In this document: positions 47,134-55,111 of the stretch, in pieces
How the letters are laid out: each line of letters starts with the position of its first letter
Position numbering within the stretch: position 1 is the stretch's first letter
Assembly (NCBI RefSeq): GCF_014268885.2
Contig: NZ_CP077095.1
Span: 4,743,001 to 4,807,000 of the forward strand
DNA from: Pseudomonas xantholysinigenes
GTDB lineage: Bacteria > Pseudomonadota > Gammaproteobacteria > Pseudomonadales > Pseudomonadaceae
DNA: 64,000 bases
Direction of reading: 5' to 3'
Notes under the pieces: generated by a model
Told to the model about the DNA's origin: nothing
The model's database searches: none
The model's input: the letters and a program-made list of their open reading frames with translations, nothing else
Position numbers and translations under genes: made by a program

Positions 47134-48624
47134 CTAAGGGGCAGGTACCGCCTGGTCGCTCGCCCGGTAGGCAAAGACCTCTGGTCCCGACAAGGTCACG
47201 CGTACCACCGGCGCAAAGCGTCCGGTGGATCTGTAGAAGTCCCTCTGGATATTCCTCGCCGGTTCAAGGCCAGGAGCGCTGGTGTAGAAAAATGCCTCCA
47301 GCGGCAGGTTGTATGCGTTTTGCGTCCAGGTCTTGATCACCACCTCGTTCTGCTGCCAACGGACATTTTCCTGCTCGGGGTTTTCCCGCGCCTGCAAACT
47401 CAAGCCGAAGCCCGCCTTGTCAGGGCCGAAACTGCACTGATGGTCATAACGCGCCTCGACCGGAGGGTACTGCGTGAAGCTGCTGCGCCATTGCGCCACG
47501 CTGGTGATGTCCCGCAGCGCGCAATGGCCGCTGCCGGCGTAGCCCTTGTTTTCTCCGCAGCCGTTGCCGGTCCGCGTCGCGGTACCGCCGTCATAGGGGT
47601 AGGCGCACAGCACTTCGAGCGGGAGCAACGGTGCGGTCCAGCGCTTGCCTTCGGTAAGAATCAGGCCGTGGCTCCGGTTTTCCTGAAGTTTCACGGTCTT
47701 CAGGTCGCGGCGGATATAGCTGAACGAAACACCACCGAGCTTTTGCGCACCAGGGCTCGGGTTCCAGGCACGAAATGCCGGCGAATAATCGACCACGCGA
47801 ATGAACACCCCGTTGCATTGGTAGTCCGCCTGGTCGCCCGGACAGGGCGCGGTGTCCTGAAAGCGCGCATTCAGGCCCTGGACCACCTGAGGCCCTGCCA
47901 TCTGGACGCGGGTCAAGGCGGAGGTCACGCTGACATTCAATGGCCTGGATACGACCAGCGCCCCGGCACCGCCGATCTTGTAGCTGTAGGTCAGCGTGAT
48001 CGAGCGCCCGATGTTCTCCAGCACCCAGGCGCGGGGCACGATGAAGGTCAATGGCCCTGCGCCGGTCACGGTCTGGATCGAGGTGTCACGCGTGCTGGCA
48101 CCAGCCAGGCGCACGCCAACCGTGTCACCCGCCGCCATGTCCGCGAACAGCACCTTCACCGTGACGCTGTCGCCAAAGGACTCGGCCTCCAGCGTGCCAT
48201 CGACCGCCTCCACGACCGCGAATTGCTCAGGTTGTGTGCTGCCGATGCGCACCGGCAATGCAGTAGAGGTGAGCAACGCGCCAGCCCCCTTGACCTTGTG
48301 GCTATAGGTGAAGGTGACCGTGCGCCCCAGGTTTTCGCGTAGCCATGCACGGGGCACGTTGAAGCTCAGCACGCCCGGCGTGGCCACGGTCTGGATGACC
48401 GTGTCGCGCGTGGCCACCCCGGCCAGCCTGACCCCCACCGTGTCCCGCGTGCCCATGCCGGTGTAGAACACCTTCAGCGTCGCATCGCCGGTGAACTGCT
48501 GCAGATCCAGCTCGCTGCCAGCGGCCTGTTGCAAGGCAAACACCGGCTGCCCGGGCAATGGATTGGCGACTGCCACAACCGACAGCAGCATCAGTGCCAG
48601 TACGACAAACGCAGACGCGCGCAT
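47134..48624 (-). CDS. Secreted protein: two Ig-like repeats plus halovibrin (HvnA)-like C-terminal region
   Basis: 496 aa with a signal peptide (LALMLLSVVAVA|NP). Residues ~25-125 and ~128-235 are tandem copies of one beta-rich unit: each has TVGVRLAG(V/A)xTRDTxIQTV and VPRAWxxENxGRxxTxTYS. Residues ~240-496 have features I associate with halovibrin HvnA: CNGVFIRVVDYSP, AWNPSPGAQKLGGVSFSYIRRD, LEVLCAYPYDG, HQCSFG, TWTQNAYNLPLEAFFY, and six or more cysteines. Halovibrins are secreted Vibrio proteins reported as NAD-glycohydrolase/ADP-ribosylation-related; activity here is unknown. No has gene function is implied by adjacency. AGAGGATGCAGGC precedes the ATG. Confidence 0.68.
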   Translation of the reverse strand: MRASAFVVLALMLLSVVAVANPLPGQPVFALQQAAGSELDLQQFTGDATLKVFYTGMGTRDTVGVRLAGVATRDTVIQTVATPGVLSFNVPRAWLRENLGRTVTFTYSHKVKGAGALLTSTALPVRIGSTQPEQFAVVEAVDGTLEAESFGDSVTVKVLFADMAAGDTVGVRLAGASTRDTSIQTVTGAGPLTFIVPRAWVLENIGRSITLTYSYKIGGAGALVVSRPLNVSVTSALTRVQMAGPQVVQGLNARFQDTAPCPGDQADYQCNGVFIRVVDYSPAFRAWNPSPGAQKLGGVSFSYIRRDLKTVKLQENRSHGLILTEGKRWTAPLLPLEVLCAYPYDGGTATRTGNGCGENKGYAGSGHCALRDITSVAQWRSSFTQYPPVEARYDHQCSFGPDKAGFGLSLQARENPEQENVRWQQNEVVIKTWTQNAYNLPLEAFFYTSAPGLEPARNIQRDFYRSTGRFAPVVRVTLSGPEVFAYRASDQAVPAP

Positions 48625-48721
48625 GCCTGCATCCTCTTGGACATCAGCGAAGGTGCCCAGCGTCGCAGAGCAAGCAAAAAAGCAAAACTGACAGAAATAC
48701 CAGGGGTGCTGATGCCCGGCG

Positions 48722-50089
48722 TTATTCGAACAAGGCGTCCAATGCCTGCTCCAGGCGGGTCACGGCAATCACCTGCAAGCCAGCCGGGGCCTCCTTCGGC
48801 GCATTGCCCTTGGGCACGATGGCGCGCTTGAAGCCATGCTTGGCAGCCTCCTTCAGCCGCTCCTGGCCGCTGGGCACCGGGCGCACCTCGCCCGACAGGC
48901 CGATCTCGCCGAACACCAGCAGGCCATGGGCCAGCGGGCGGTTGCGCAGGCTCGACATCACCGCCGCCAGCAAGGCCAGGTCCGAGGCGGTCTCGAGTAC
49001 CTTGACCCCACCGACGACATTGAGGAACACGTCCTGGTCATGGGTGGGAATGCCACCGTGGCGGTGCAACACCGCCAGCAACATGGCCAGGCGGTTCTGG
49101 TCCAGGCCCAGGGTGACCCGCCGCGGGTTGGCCAGGTGGCTGTCATCGACCAGCGCCTGGACCTCCACCAGCATCGGCCGGGTGCCTTCCCAAGTGGCCA
49201 TGACCACGCTGCCGGGCACCTCTTCCTGGGTGCGGTTGAGGAAGATCGCCGACGGGTTGGAGACTTCCTTCAAGCCGCGGTCGGTCATGCCGAACACCCC
49301 CAGTTCGTTGACCGCGCCAAAGCGGTTCTTCACCGCTCGCAACAGGCGCAGGCGGCCATCGGACTCGCCCTCGAAATACAGCACGGTGTCGACCATGTGC
49401 TCGAGCACGCGCGGGCCGGCCAGCGAGCCTTCCTTGGTGACATGGCCAACCAGGAAGATCGCCGTGCCGCTCTGCTTGGCATAGCGCACCAGCAACGCGG
49501 TGCTCTCGCGCACCTGGGCCACGCCGCCCGGTGCCGATTGCAGTTGCTCGGTGAAGATGGTCTGGATCGAGTCGATCACCATGACCCGTGGCTTTTCCTG
49601 GCGGGCGGTGGCGATGATGGTCTCGATGCAGGTTTCGGTCATGACCTTGAGCTGGTCCTGCGGCAGGCCCAGGCGTCGTGAGCGCATGGCCACCTGCTGC
49701 TGCGACTCCTCGCCGGTGACGTACAACGCGGGCATGTGCACGGCGATGTTGCACAGTGTCTGCAGCAGGATGGTCGACTTGCCGATGCCCGGGTCGCCGC
49801 CAATCAGCACCACCGAGCCATCCACCAGGCCACCCCCGAGCACCCGGTCGAGCTCGGTGCTGCTGGTGGTGAAGCGCGGGATTTCCTCGACGCTGACCTC
49901 GGCCAGGGTCTTGATCTGCGCCTGCTGCCCGGTCCAGCCGGTACGCCCGCTGGGCGCCGCGGCGCCGCCGCTTTCGATCATGGTCTCGACCAGGGTGTTC
50001 CAGGCCCCGCACTCGCCGCACTGGCCGGCCCACTTGGGGAAGGTCGCGCCGCACTCGGTGCAGCCATACAAACGCTTGGCCTTGGCCAT
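48722..50089 (-). CDS. radA: DNA repair protein RadA
   Basis: 455 aa. An N-terminal C4 zinc finger (CTECG...CGECG, residues ~10-32) is followed by a RecA-like ATPase with Walker A GGDPGIGKST near residue 95 and the RadA signature KNRFGAVNE near residue 255, then a C-terminal Lon-protease-like domain (~280-455) without its catalytic residues. RadA is a helicase-like factor acting in branch migration of recombination intermediates. It is a cytoplasmic protein and stands alone between the secreted protein gene and divergent mscL. Confidence 0.97.
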   Translation of the reverse strand: MAKAKRLYGCTECGATFPKWAGQCGECGAWNTLVETMIESGGAAAPSGRTGWTGQQAQIKTLAEVSVEEIPRFTTSSTELDRVLGGGLVDGSVVLIGGDPGIGKSTILLQTLCNIAVHMPALYVTGEESQQQVAMRSRRLGLPQDQLKVMTETCIETIIATARQEKPRVMVIDSIQTIFTEQLQSAPGGVAQVRESTALLVRYAKQSGTAIFLVGHVTKEGSLAGPRVLEHMVDTVLYFEGESDGRLRLLRAVKNRFGAVNELGVFGMTDRGLKEVSNPSAIFLNRTQEEVPGSVVMATWEGTRPMLVEVQALVDDSHLANPRRVTLGLDQNRLAMLLAVLHRHGGIPTHDQDVFLNVVGGVKVLETASDLALLAAVMSSLRNRPLAHGLLVFGEIGLSGEVRPVPSGQERLKEAAKHGFKRAIVPKGNAPKEAPAGLQVIAVTRLEQALDALFE

Positions 50090-50266
50090 GGGCGGGTCTC
50101 CTGGAAAAAACCGCCATGATAGCCGAACGCGGACGTGTCCCGGAGCCGTTGCGAAGCGACAAAACTATTCGTTCTAACTGCAGTCTGTAGCTGCGAACGT
50201 CACGCATGAAGCGTTTTAGTGGCTTACACTGCGTTTACCTCTCCATTCGTAACAAAGGAATACAGC

Positions 50267-50677
50267 ATGGGCATGCTCAGTGAATTCAAGGCCTTCGCGG
50301 TCAAGGGAAATGTCGTCGACATGGCGGTGGGTATCATCATTGGCGCGGCGTTCGGCAAGATCGTCTCGTCGTTCGTCGGCGACGTGATCATGCCCCCCAT
50401 CGGCCTGCTGATCGGCGGCGTCGATTTCAGTGACCTGGCGATCACGCTCAAGGCGGCCGAAGGCGATGTGCCTGCCGTGGTCATGGCCTATGGCAAGTTC
50501 ATCCAGACCATCCTTGACTTCATCATCGTCGCCTTCGCCATCTTCATGGGCGTCAAGGTGATCAACCGCCTCAAGCGCGAAGAGGCCGTGGCACCGACCG
50601 CGCCGCCAGTGCCAAGCGCTGAAGAAACCCTGCTGACCGAGATCCGCGACCTGCTCAAGGCGCAGAATCAGAAGTGA
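50267..50677 (+). CDS. mscL: Large-conductance mechanosensitive channel
   Basis: 136 aa. The N-terminal amphipathic helix and first membrane segment are [19 protein letters not shown] and [20 protein letters not shown]; the second membrane segment is near residue 75-95 ([17 protein letters not shown]), then a cytoplasmic helix ([15 protein letters not shown]). It forms a pentamer in the inner membrane that opens on osmotic downshock. ATG 50267 has AAAGGAA seven bases upstream. It is divergent from radA and convergent with fpr, as in P. aeruginosa. Confidence 0.97.
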   Translation: MGMLSEFKAFAVKGNVVDMAVGIIIGAAFGKIVSSFVGDVIMPPIGLLIGGVDFSDLAITLKAAEGDVPAVVMAYGKFIQTILDFIIVAFAIFMGVKVINRLKREEAVAPTAPPVPSAEETLLTEIRDLLKAQNQK

Positions 50678-50678
50678 A

Positions 50679-50763
50679 GCTGCAAGCTGCAAGCTGCAAG
50701 CTGCAAGCTGCAAGTAGAGCAGGCTACCTCTGAACTGCTTCAACTTGCAGCTTGAGGCTTGCA
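50679..50763. repeat. GCTGCAA tandem repeat with inverted partner
   Basis: Five to six copies of the 7-mer GCTGCAA (50679-50713), then CTTGCAGCTTGAGGCTTGCA (50742-50761) in inverse orientation. The two parts can pair into a long hairpin between convergent mscL and fpr, and the right part reaches the fpr stop. Confidence 0.85.
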
Positions 50764-50764
50764 G

Positions 50765-51541
50765 CTACCAGTAGTTTTCCACCGCGACCTGCCCCGGGCG
50801 CTTGCTCAGGCTCAACTGCAGGTCGCGCGCCTTGAGCACCTTGCGGGTCTCGTCGATCATGTCCGGGTTGCCGCACAGCATGATCCGCGAATGCTCCGGC
50901 GACAGCGCAAGCCCTGCCGTTCGCTCCAGTTCGCCGTTCTCGATCAGCGTGGTAATTCGCGCGTTCAGCGCCCCGGGGTGTTGCTCGCGGGTCACCACCG
51001 GGATGAACTGCAACTTGCCAGCGAACTCTGCCAGGTAATCACGTTGCTCTAACCCGGCGATCTCCTCGACGTACGCCAACTCCTTGGCCTCGCGCACCGA
51101 GTACACCAGCTTGATAGTGTCGAAACGCTCCCAGGCTTCGAAGTCCTGGAGGATCGACATAAATGGCGCAATGCCAGTGCCGGTGGCCAGCAGCCACAGG
51201 TCACGCCCACCGACAAAGCGATCAAGGGTCAGGTAGCCGAAGGCCTGGCGGTCGATCAGCAGGCTGTCGCCCGCGCCAAGTCGGCTCAACTCACTGGTGA
51301 ATTCACCGCCTGGGACTACGATGGAGAAGAAATCCAGGTACTCGTCATGGGGCGCGCTGACCATAGAGTACGCGCGCCAGGCCACGCTGCCGTCGGCCTT
51401 GGTCACTCCCAGCCGGGCAAACTGCCCGGCCCGGAACCGAAACCCCGCATCGCGCGTTACCCGCAGGGAAAACAGATTGGCGGTCAGCGGCTGGACATCG
51501 AGCAGAGTCTGGCGGGTGAATTTGTCGGCGCTGGCGGTCAT
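50765..51541 (-). CDS. fpr: Ferredoxin-NADP+ reductase
   Basis: 258 aa, family length. The FAD-binding part has RAYSMVSAP (RxYS motif, ~residues 56-64); the NADP part has LATGTGIAPFMSI (GTGIAPF), VYSVRE, and CGNPDMI; it ends VAVENYW with the terminal aromatic residue stacking on FAD. It shuttles electrons between NADPH and ferredoxin or flavodoxin, often for stress defence and iron-sulfur work. ATG 51541 follows GGAGCCCGAC. Pseudomonads have more than one Fpr; by neighbours this is the FprB-type copy. Confidence 0.93.
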   Translation of the reverse strand: MTASADKFTRQTLLDVQPLTANLFSLRVTRDAGFRFRAGQFARLGVTKADGSVAWRAYSMVSAPHDEYLDFFSIVVPGGEFTSELSRLGAGDSLLIDRQAFGYLTLDRFVGGRDLWLLATGTGIAPFMSILQDFEAWERFDTIKLVYSVREAKELAYVEEIAGLEQRDYLAEFAGKLQFIPVVTREQHPGALNARITTLIENGELERTAGLALSPEHSRIMLCGNPDMIDETRKVLKARDLQLSLSKRPGQVAVENYW

Positions 51542-51754
51542 GTCGGGCTCCAGAAATCAGATGGGCCCAGTGTCGCGCAAAGCGCCCTGGATAAACACCA
51601 TCGGATTGTAGGGCCTCAGCAAGGACGGACAAAAAGTCACGATGACGGCACAGCAGCTATAGCGAAAAAACCAGCACAGGATGAGGAGATTTCCTACACT
51701 TCGTCCCGTAGATTGGGACATTGGATCCAGGACGGGTTAAAGGGAGCTTCATCG

Positions 51755-52507
51755 ATGCCGATGCCAAGGTGGGAGCCTGAACAGATCGAACAGTTGCTGG
51801 CCCAGAGCGAGCCCCAACAGCTGATGCTGCATGCCCAGCCGTTGGTCGGCGCACTCGGCATGGACGCGCTCTGCGTCACCGTGCGCCTGCACGTGGCCGC
51901 CCATGAACCCCTGGTCCATCACCACAGCAGTGTTTCAGCCGCCTGGGACAAACGCTACGTCGCCGAACATTTCATCAACATAGATCCAACAGTCGCAAAA
52001 TGCCATCAAAGTTGCATGCCTCAGCCCTGGGATGACGACCTGTTCAATGAAGCCACGCACCTGCGTGAAGTCGCAGCTGAACACGGCATCGACTTCGCCC
52101 ATGGCTGGAGCCAGTCGGTGCATGACCATCGGCACAACTCGACGGTGCTGAACGTGTTTCGCCGCCAACGCCGGGTGGACATCAGTGAGCTCTACGAGAA
52201 TGGCGCAAGGGTGATGTGGCTGTGCCATACCCTGCACAATGCACTGTGCAAGCACCACCTGGCCAAACTCTCCTCGACGCCTGCGCCCAACCTGAGCCTG
52301 CGTGAACTGCAGGTGATCCAGAAGTACGACGAACTCACAAGCGCCAAACTGGTGGCCAAGGCGCTGTCGATGTCGCTCAGCACGGTCAACTTCCACATGG
52401 GCAATGTCAGGAGAAAGACCGGCGCCAAAACCACCATGAGCGCGCTCAATTACCTGCGCTACCACGGTCTGCTGGAGCAACCCCCACGATCCGGCAAAGG
52501 CCTGTAG
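51755..52507 (+). CDS. LuxR-type solo transcription regulator
   Basis: 250 aa from ATG 51755, with GGGAG eight bases upstream. The N-terminal autoinducer-binding-like domain keeps several ligand-site residues: Tyr/Phe and IDPT (Asp-Pro) near residue 69, Trp in QPWDDD near 89, and the HGIDFAHGWSQSV glycine region near 112. The C-terminal LuxR HTH has NLSLRELQVIQKYDE and AKALSMSLSTVNFHMGNVRRK. No luxI-like synthase is near, so it would sense a signal made elsewhere, or none. It is flanked by fpr and rlmG. Confidence 0.87.
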   Translation: MPMPRWEPEQIEQLLAQSEPQQLMLHAQPLVGALGMDALCVTVRLHVAAHEPLVHHHSSVSAAWDKRYVAEHFINIDPTVAKCHQSCMPQPWDDDLFNEATHLREVAAEHGIDFAHGWSQSVHDHRHNSTVLNVFRRQRRVDISELYENGARVMWLCHTLHNALCKHHLAKLSSTPAPNLSLRELQVIQKYDELTSAKLVAKALSMSLSTVNFHMGNVRRKTGAKTTMSALNYLRYHGLLEQPPRSGKGL

Positions 52508-52570
52508 AATTCTCGCCCCTCAAGCCCGTCGCGCACCGCGCCGGGGAGATTCGCAGCTGAGCCCCATGTC

Positions 52571-53695
52571 ATGCCCCTGTTCAACAGCCCTTTCGCCGAC
52601 CTAGACCTGATCCGCCAGCCGGAACAGGCCAACGATCCGTTGCTGGCCTTCGATGCCGCCGACCAGTACCTGCTCGAACACCTGGCAACCCAGAAGCCCG
52701 AGACCCACTGTCGCGTGCTGGTGCTCAACGACAGTTTCGGCGCCCTGGCCGCCAGCCTGGCCGGTCAACTGGAAGTCATCAGCAGCGGCGATTCGCACCT
52801 GGCGCGCATGGCCCTGGAAAAAAACCTGGCAGGTAACGGCAAGCCGTTCGACGCCGTGCCGTTCGTGCCCGCCCATGAAACCTGGCAAGGTCCGTTCGAC
52901 CGGGTGCTGGTACGCGTGCCCAAGACCCTGGCTTTGCTCGAGGAACAACTGATCCGCCTGCAAGGTCACCTGGCACCCGGCGCCCAGGTAATTGCCGGGG
53001 CGATGATCAAGCACCTGCCGCGTGCCGCGGGCGATTTGCTGGAGAAATACATCGGCCCGGTGCAGGCCTCGCTGGCGCAGAAAAAAGCCCGCCTACTGAC
53101 CGCCACCGTCGGTGATCGCCCACTGGCCCGCTCGCCCTACCCCAGCCACTACCGCCTGGACTCGCCGGCCCTGGAGCTGATCAACCACGCCAATGTGTTT
53201 TGCCGTGAAGGCCTGGACATCGGTACCCGCGCCTTCCTGCCGCATTTGCCGCGCGACCTGGCAGGCGCCCGGGTGGCCGACCTGGGCTGCGGCAACGGCG
53301 TGCTGGCGATCGCCAGCGCACTGGCCAACCCGGATGCCCACTACACCCTGGTGGACGAGTCGTACATGGCGGTGCAGTCGGCACGGGAAAACTGGCAGGC
53401 GGCACTGGGCGCGCGCGCGGTCGAGATTCGCGCGGCCGATGGCCTGGCCGGGCAGGCGAAGCAATCACTGGATGTGGTGCTGTGCAATCCGCCGTTCCAC
53501 CAGCAGCAGGTGGTCGGCGATTTTTTGGCCTGGCGCATGTTCCAGCAGGCCCGGGAGGCACTGGAAGTAGGTGGGGCGCTGTATATCGTCGGCAACCGCC
53601 ACCTGGGCTACCACAGCAAGCTGGCGCGGTTGTTCCGCGGTGTCGAGCAGGTCGCGGCGACACCGAAGTTCGTGGTGTTGAAAGCCCGCAAATAA
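52571..53695 (+). CDS. rlmG: 23S rRNA (guanine1835-N2)-methyltransferase
   Basis: 374 aa: an inactive N-terminal methyltransferase-like half and a catalytic C-terminal Rossmann domain with SAM motif VADLGCGNGVLAI near residue 236 and the catalytic NPPFHQQ near 306. It modifies G1835 of 23S rRNA. ATG 52571 is supported by family start MPLFNSPFADLDL; no strong ribosome site is visible. Stands alone. Confidence 0.93.
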   Translation: MPLFNSPFADLDLIRQPEQANDPLLAFDAADQYLLEHLATQKPETHCRVLVLNDSFGALAASLAGQLEVISSGDSHLARMALEKNLAGNGKPFDAVPFVPAHETWQGPFDRVLVRVPKTLALLEEQLIRLQGHLAPGAQVIAGAMIKHLPRAAGDLLEKYIGPVQASLAQKKARLLTATVGDRPLARSPYPSHYRLDSPALELINHANVFCREGLDIGTRAFLPHLPRDLAGARVADLGCGNGVLAIASALANPDAHYTLVDESYMAVQSARENWQAALGARAVEIRAADGLAGQAKQSLDVVLCNPPFHQQQVVGDFLAWRMFQQAREALEVGGALYIVGNRHLGYHSKLARLFRGVEQVAATPKFVVLKARK

Positions 53696-53750
53696 TCGAG
53701 GCCGCCGTGGGAGCAACTACCGTGCTCCAATTTCAGAAGCTTGCGCGATC

Positions 53751-53854
53751 CCTGTGGGAGCGGGTTTACCCGCGAACACGGGCGAAGCCCGTGCCAGCCA
53801 CCGCGTCGCCTGCTTCGCGGCGGTGCGGTGGTCCGACAAACCCACTCCCACAGG
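53751..53854. repeat. Inverted REP pair (type A) with an inner hairpin
   Basis: CCTGTGGGAGCGGGTTTACC at 53751-53770 and a diverged opposite copy at 53829-53854 (ACAAACCCACTCCCACAGG). Between them are ACGGGCGAAGCCCGT, a short hairpin, and GCTTCGCGGCGG. The remainder of 53696-53949 has no gene. Confidence 0.8.
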
Positions 53855-53949
53855 TGCCAAGCTAGATTGCACCATGCAGGCAAGCCAGTTGCTCCCACAG
53901 GAGGCGTGCCAGATTGAGGCGATGGGCTGCGCAAGCAGCCCCCGGCATC

Positions 53950-54090
53950 TCAATGGGTGCTCAGCCCTGCCGCGCTCATGAACATGCGCATCCCATAGGC
54001 GACAATGCCCAGCGCCACGACACTCAGCCCCCAGATCAGCACCAGCCAGCCCAGGCGCTGCCACAACGGCTTCTTCTGTTCCACAGTCAT
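53950..54090 (-). CDS. cioZ: CioZ-like small membrane subunit (DUF2474) of the cyanide-insensitive oxidase
   Basis: 46 aa: MTVEQKKPLWQRLGWLVLIW, then a second half ending MSAAGLSTH. One membrane segment (residues ~13-33) after a basic, Trp-containing start. AGGAGC lies eight bases upstream, directly after the cioB stop, and the start follows by 12 bases. Small CydX/CioZ-type proteins stabilise or complete bd oxidases. The reading frame and coupling are clear; the name rests on size, topology and position. Confidence 0.82.
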   Translation of the reverse strand: MTVEQKKPLWQRLGWLVLIWGLSVVALGIVAYGMRMFMSAAGLSTH

Positions 54091-54102
54091 CGCACGGCGC
54101 TC

Positions 54103-55110
54103 CTAGTGGTAGCCATCTTCATGGGTCACCTTGCCACGGAACACGTAGTAGCTCCAGAAGGTGTAGCCCAGGATGAAGGGCAGGATGAACAGCGTGCCCA
54201 CCAGCATGAAGCCCTGGCTCTGCGGCGGCGCCGCGGCGTCCCAGATGCTGATCGACGGCGGGATGATATTCGGCCACAGGCTGATGCCCAACCCGCTGTA
54301 GCCGAGGAAGATCAGCACCAGGGTCAGCAGGAACGGCGTGTAATGGGCGTTGCGCTGCACCGCCCGGAGCAAGCCGTAGAAGGTCACCAGCACCAGGACC
54401 GGCACCGGCATGAACCAGACTAGGTTGGGCATGCTGAACCAACGCTCGGCGATCTGCGGGTAGGCGATCGGTGTCCACAGGCTGACGATACCGATCACGG
54501 CCAGCAGCACCAGTGCCAAAGGTCGCGCCACATCGTGCATCTTCTGCTGTAGCGGCCCTTCAGTCTTCATGATCAGCCAGGTGCAGCCCAGCAAGGTGTA
54601 GGCTACGATCAGGCCCAAGCCGGAGAACACCGTGAACGGCGTCAGCCAGTCCAGAGTGCCACCAGCATACTTGCGGTCCACCACCTTGAAGCCCTCGATG
54701 AACGCGCCCAGCGCCACGCCCTGGAAGAACGTCGCCACCAACGAGCCCCAGATGAAGGCTTTGTCCCAGATATGCCGTTTGTGCGGTCGGGCCTTGAAGC
54801 GGAACTCGAAGGCCACGCCGCGGAAGATCAACCCCACCAGCATCAGGATCAGCGGCAGGTACAGCGCCTCCAGCACCACCGAATAGGCCAGCGGGAAAGC
54901 GCCGAACAAAGCCGCGCCACCCAGCACCAGCCAGGTTTCGTTGCCGTCCCATACCGGGGCGACGGTGTTCATCATCACATCACGGTCACGCTCATCCTTG
55001 ACGAAGGGGAAAAGCATGCCGATGCCCAGGTCGAAACCATCCATCACCACGTACATCATGACGCCGAAGATGATGATCACGGCCCAGATCAGCGGAAGAT
55101 CGATACCCAT
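54103..55110 (-). CDS. cioB: Cyanide-insensitive ubiquinol oxidase subunit II
   Basis: 335 aa with about eight membrane segments. Family features: IDLPLIWAVIIIFGVMMYVVMDGFDLGIG at the start, then VAPVWDGNETWLVLGG near residue 50 and FKARPHKRHIWDKAF. With CioA it oxidises ubiquinol and reduces oxygen without a proton pump, insensitive to cyanide. It starts one base after the cioA stop. Inner membrane. Confidence 0.95.
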   Translation of the reverse strand: MGIDLPLIWAVIIIFGVMMYVVMDGFDLGIGMLFPFVKDERDRDVMMNTVAPVWDGNETWLVLGGAALFGAFPLAYSVVLEALYLPLILMLVGLIFRGVAFEFRFKARPHKRHIWDKAFIWGSLVATFFQGVALGAFIEGFKVVDRKYAGGTLDWLTPFTVFSGLGLIVAYTLLGCTWLIMKTEGPLQQKMHDVARPLALVLLAVIGIVSLWTPIAYPQIAERWFSMPNLVWFMPVPVLVLVTFYGLLRAVQRNAHYTPFLLTLVLIFLGYSGLGISLWPNIIPPSISIWDAAAPPQSQGFMLVGTLFILPFILGYTFWSYYVFRGKVTHEDGYH

Positions 55111-55111
55111 C

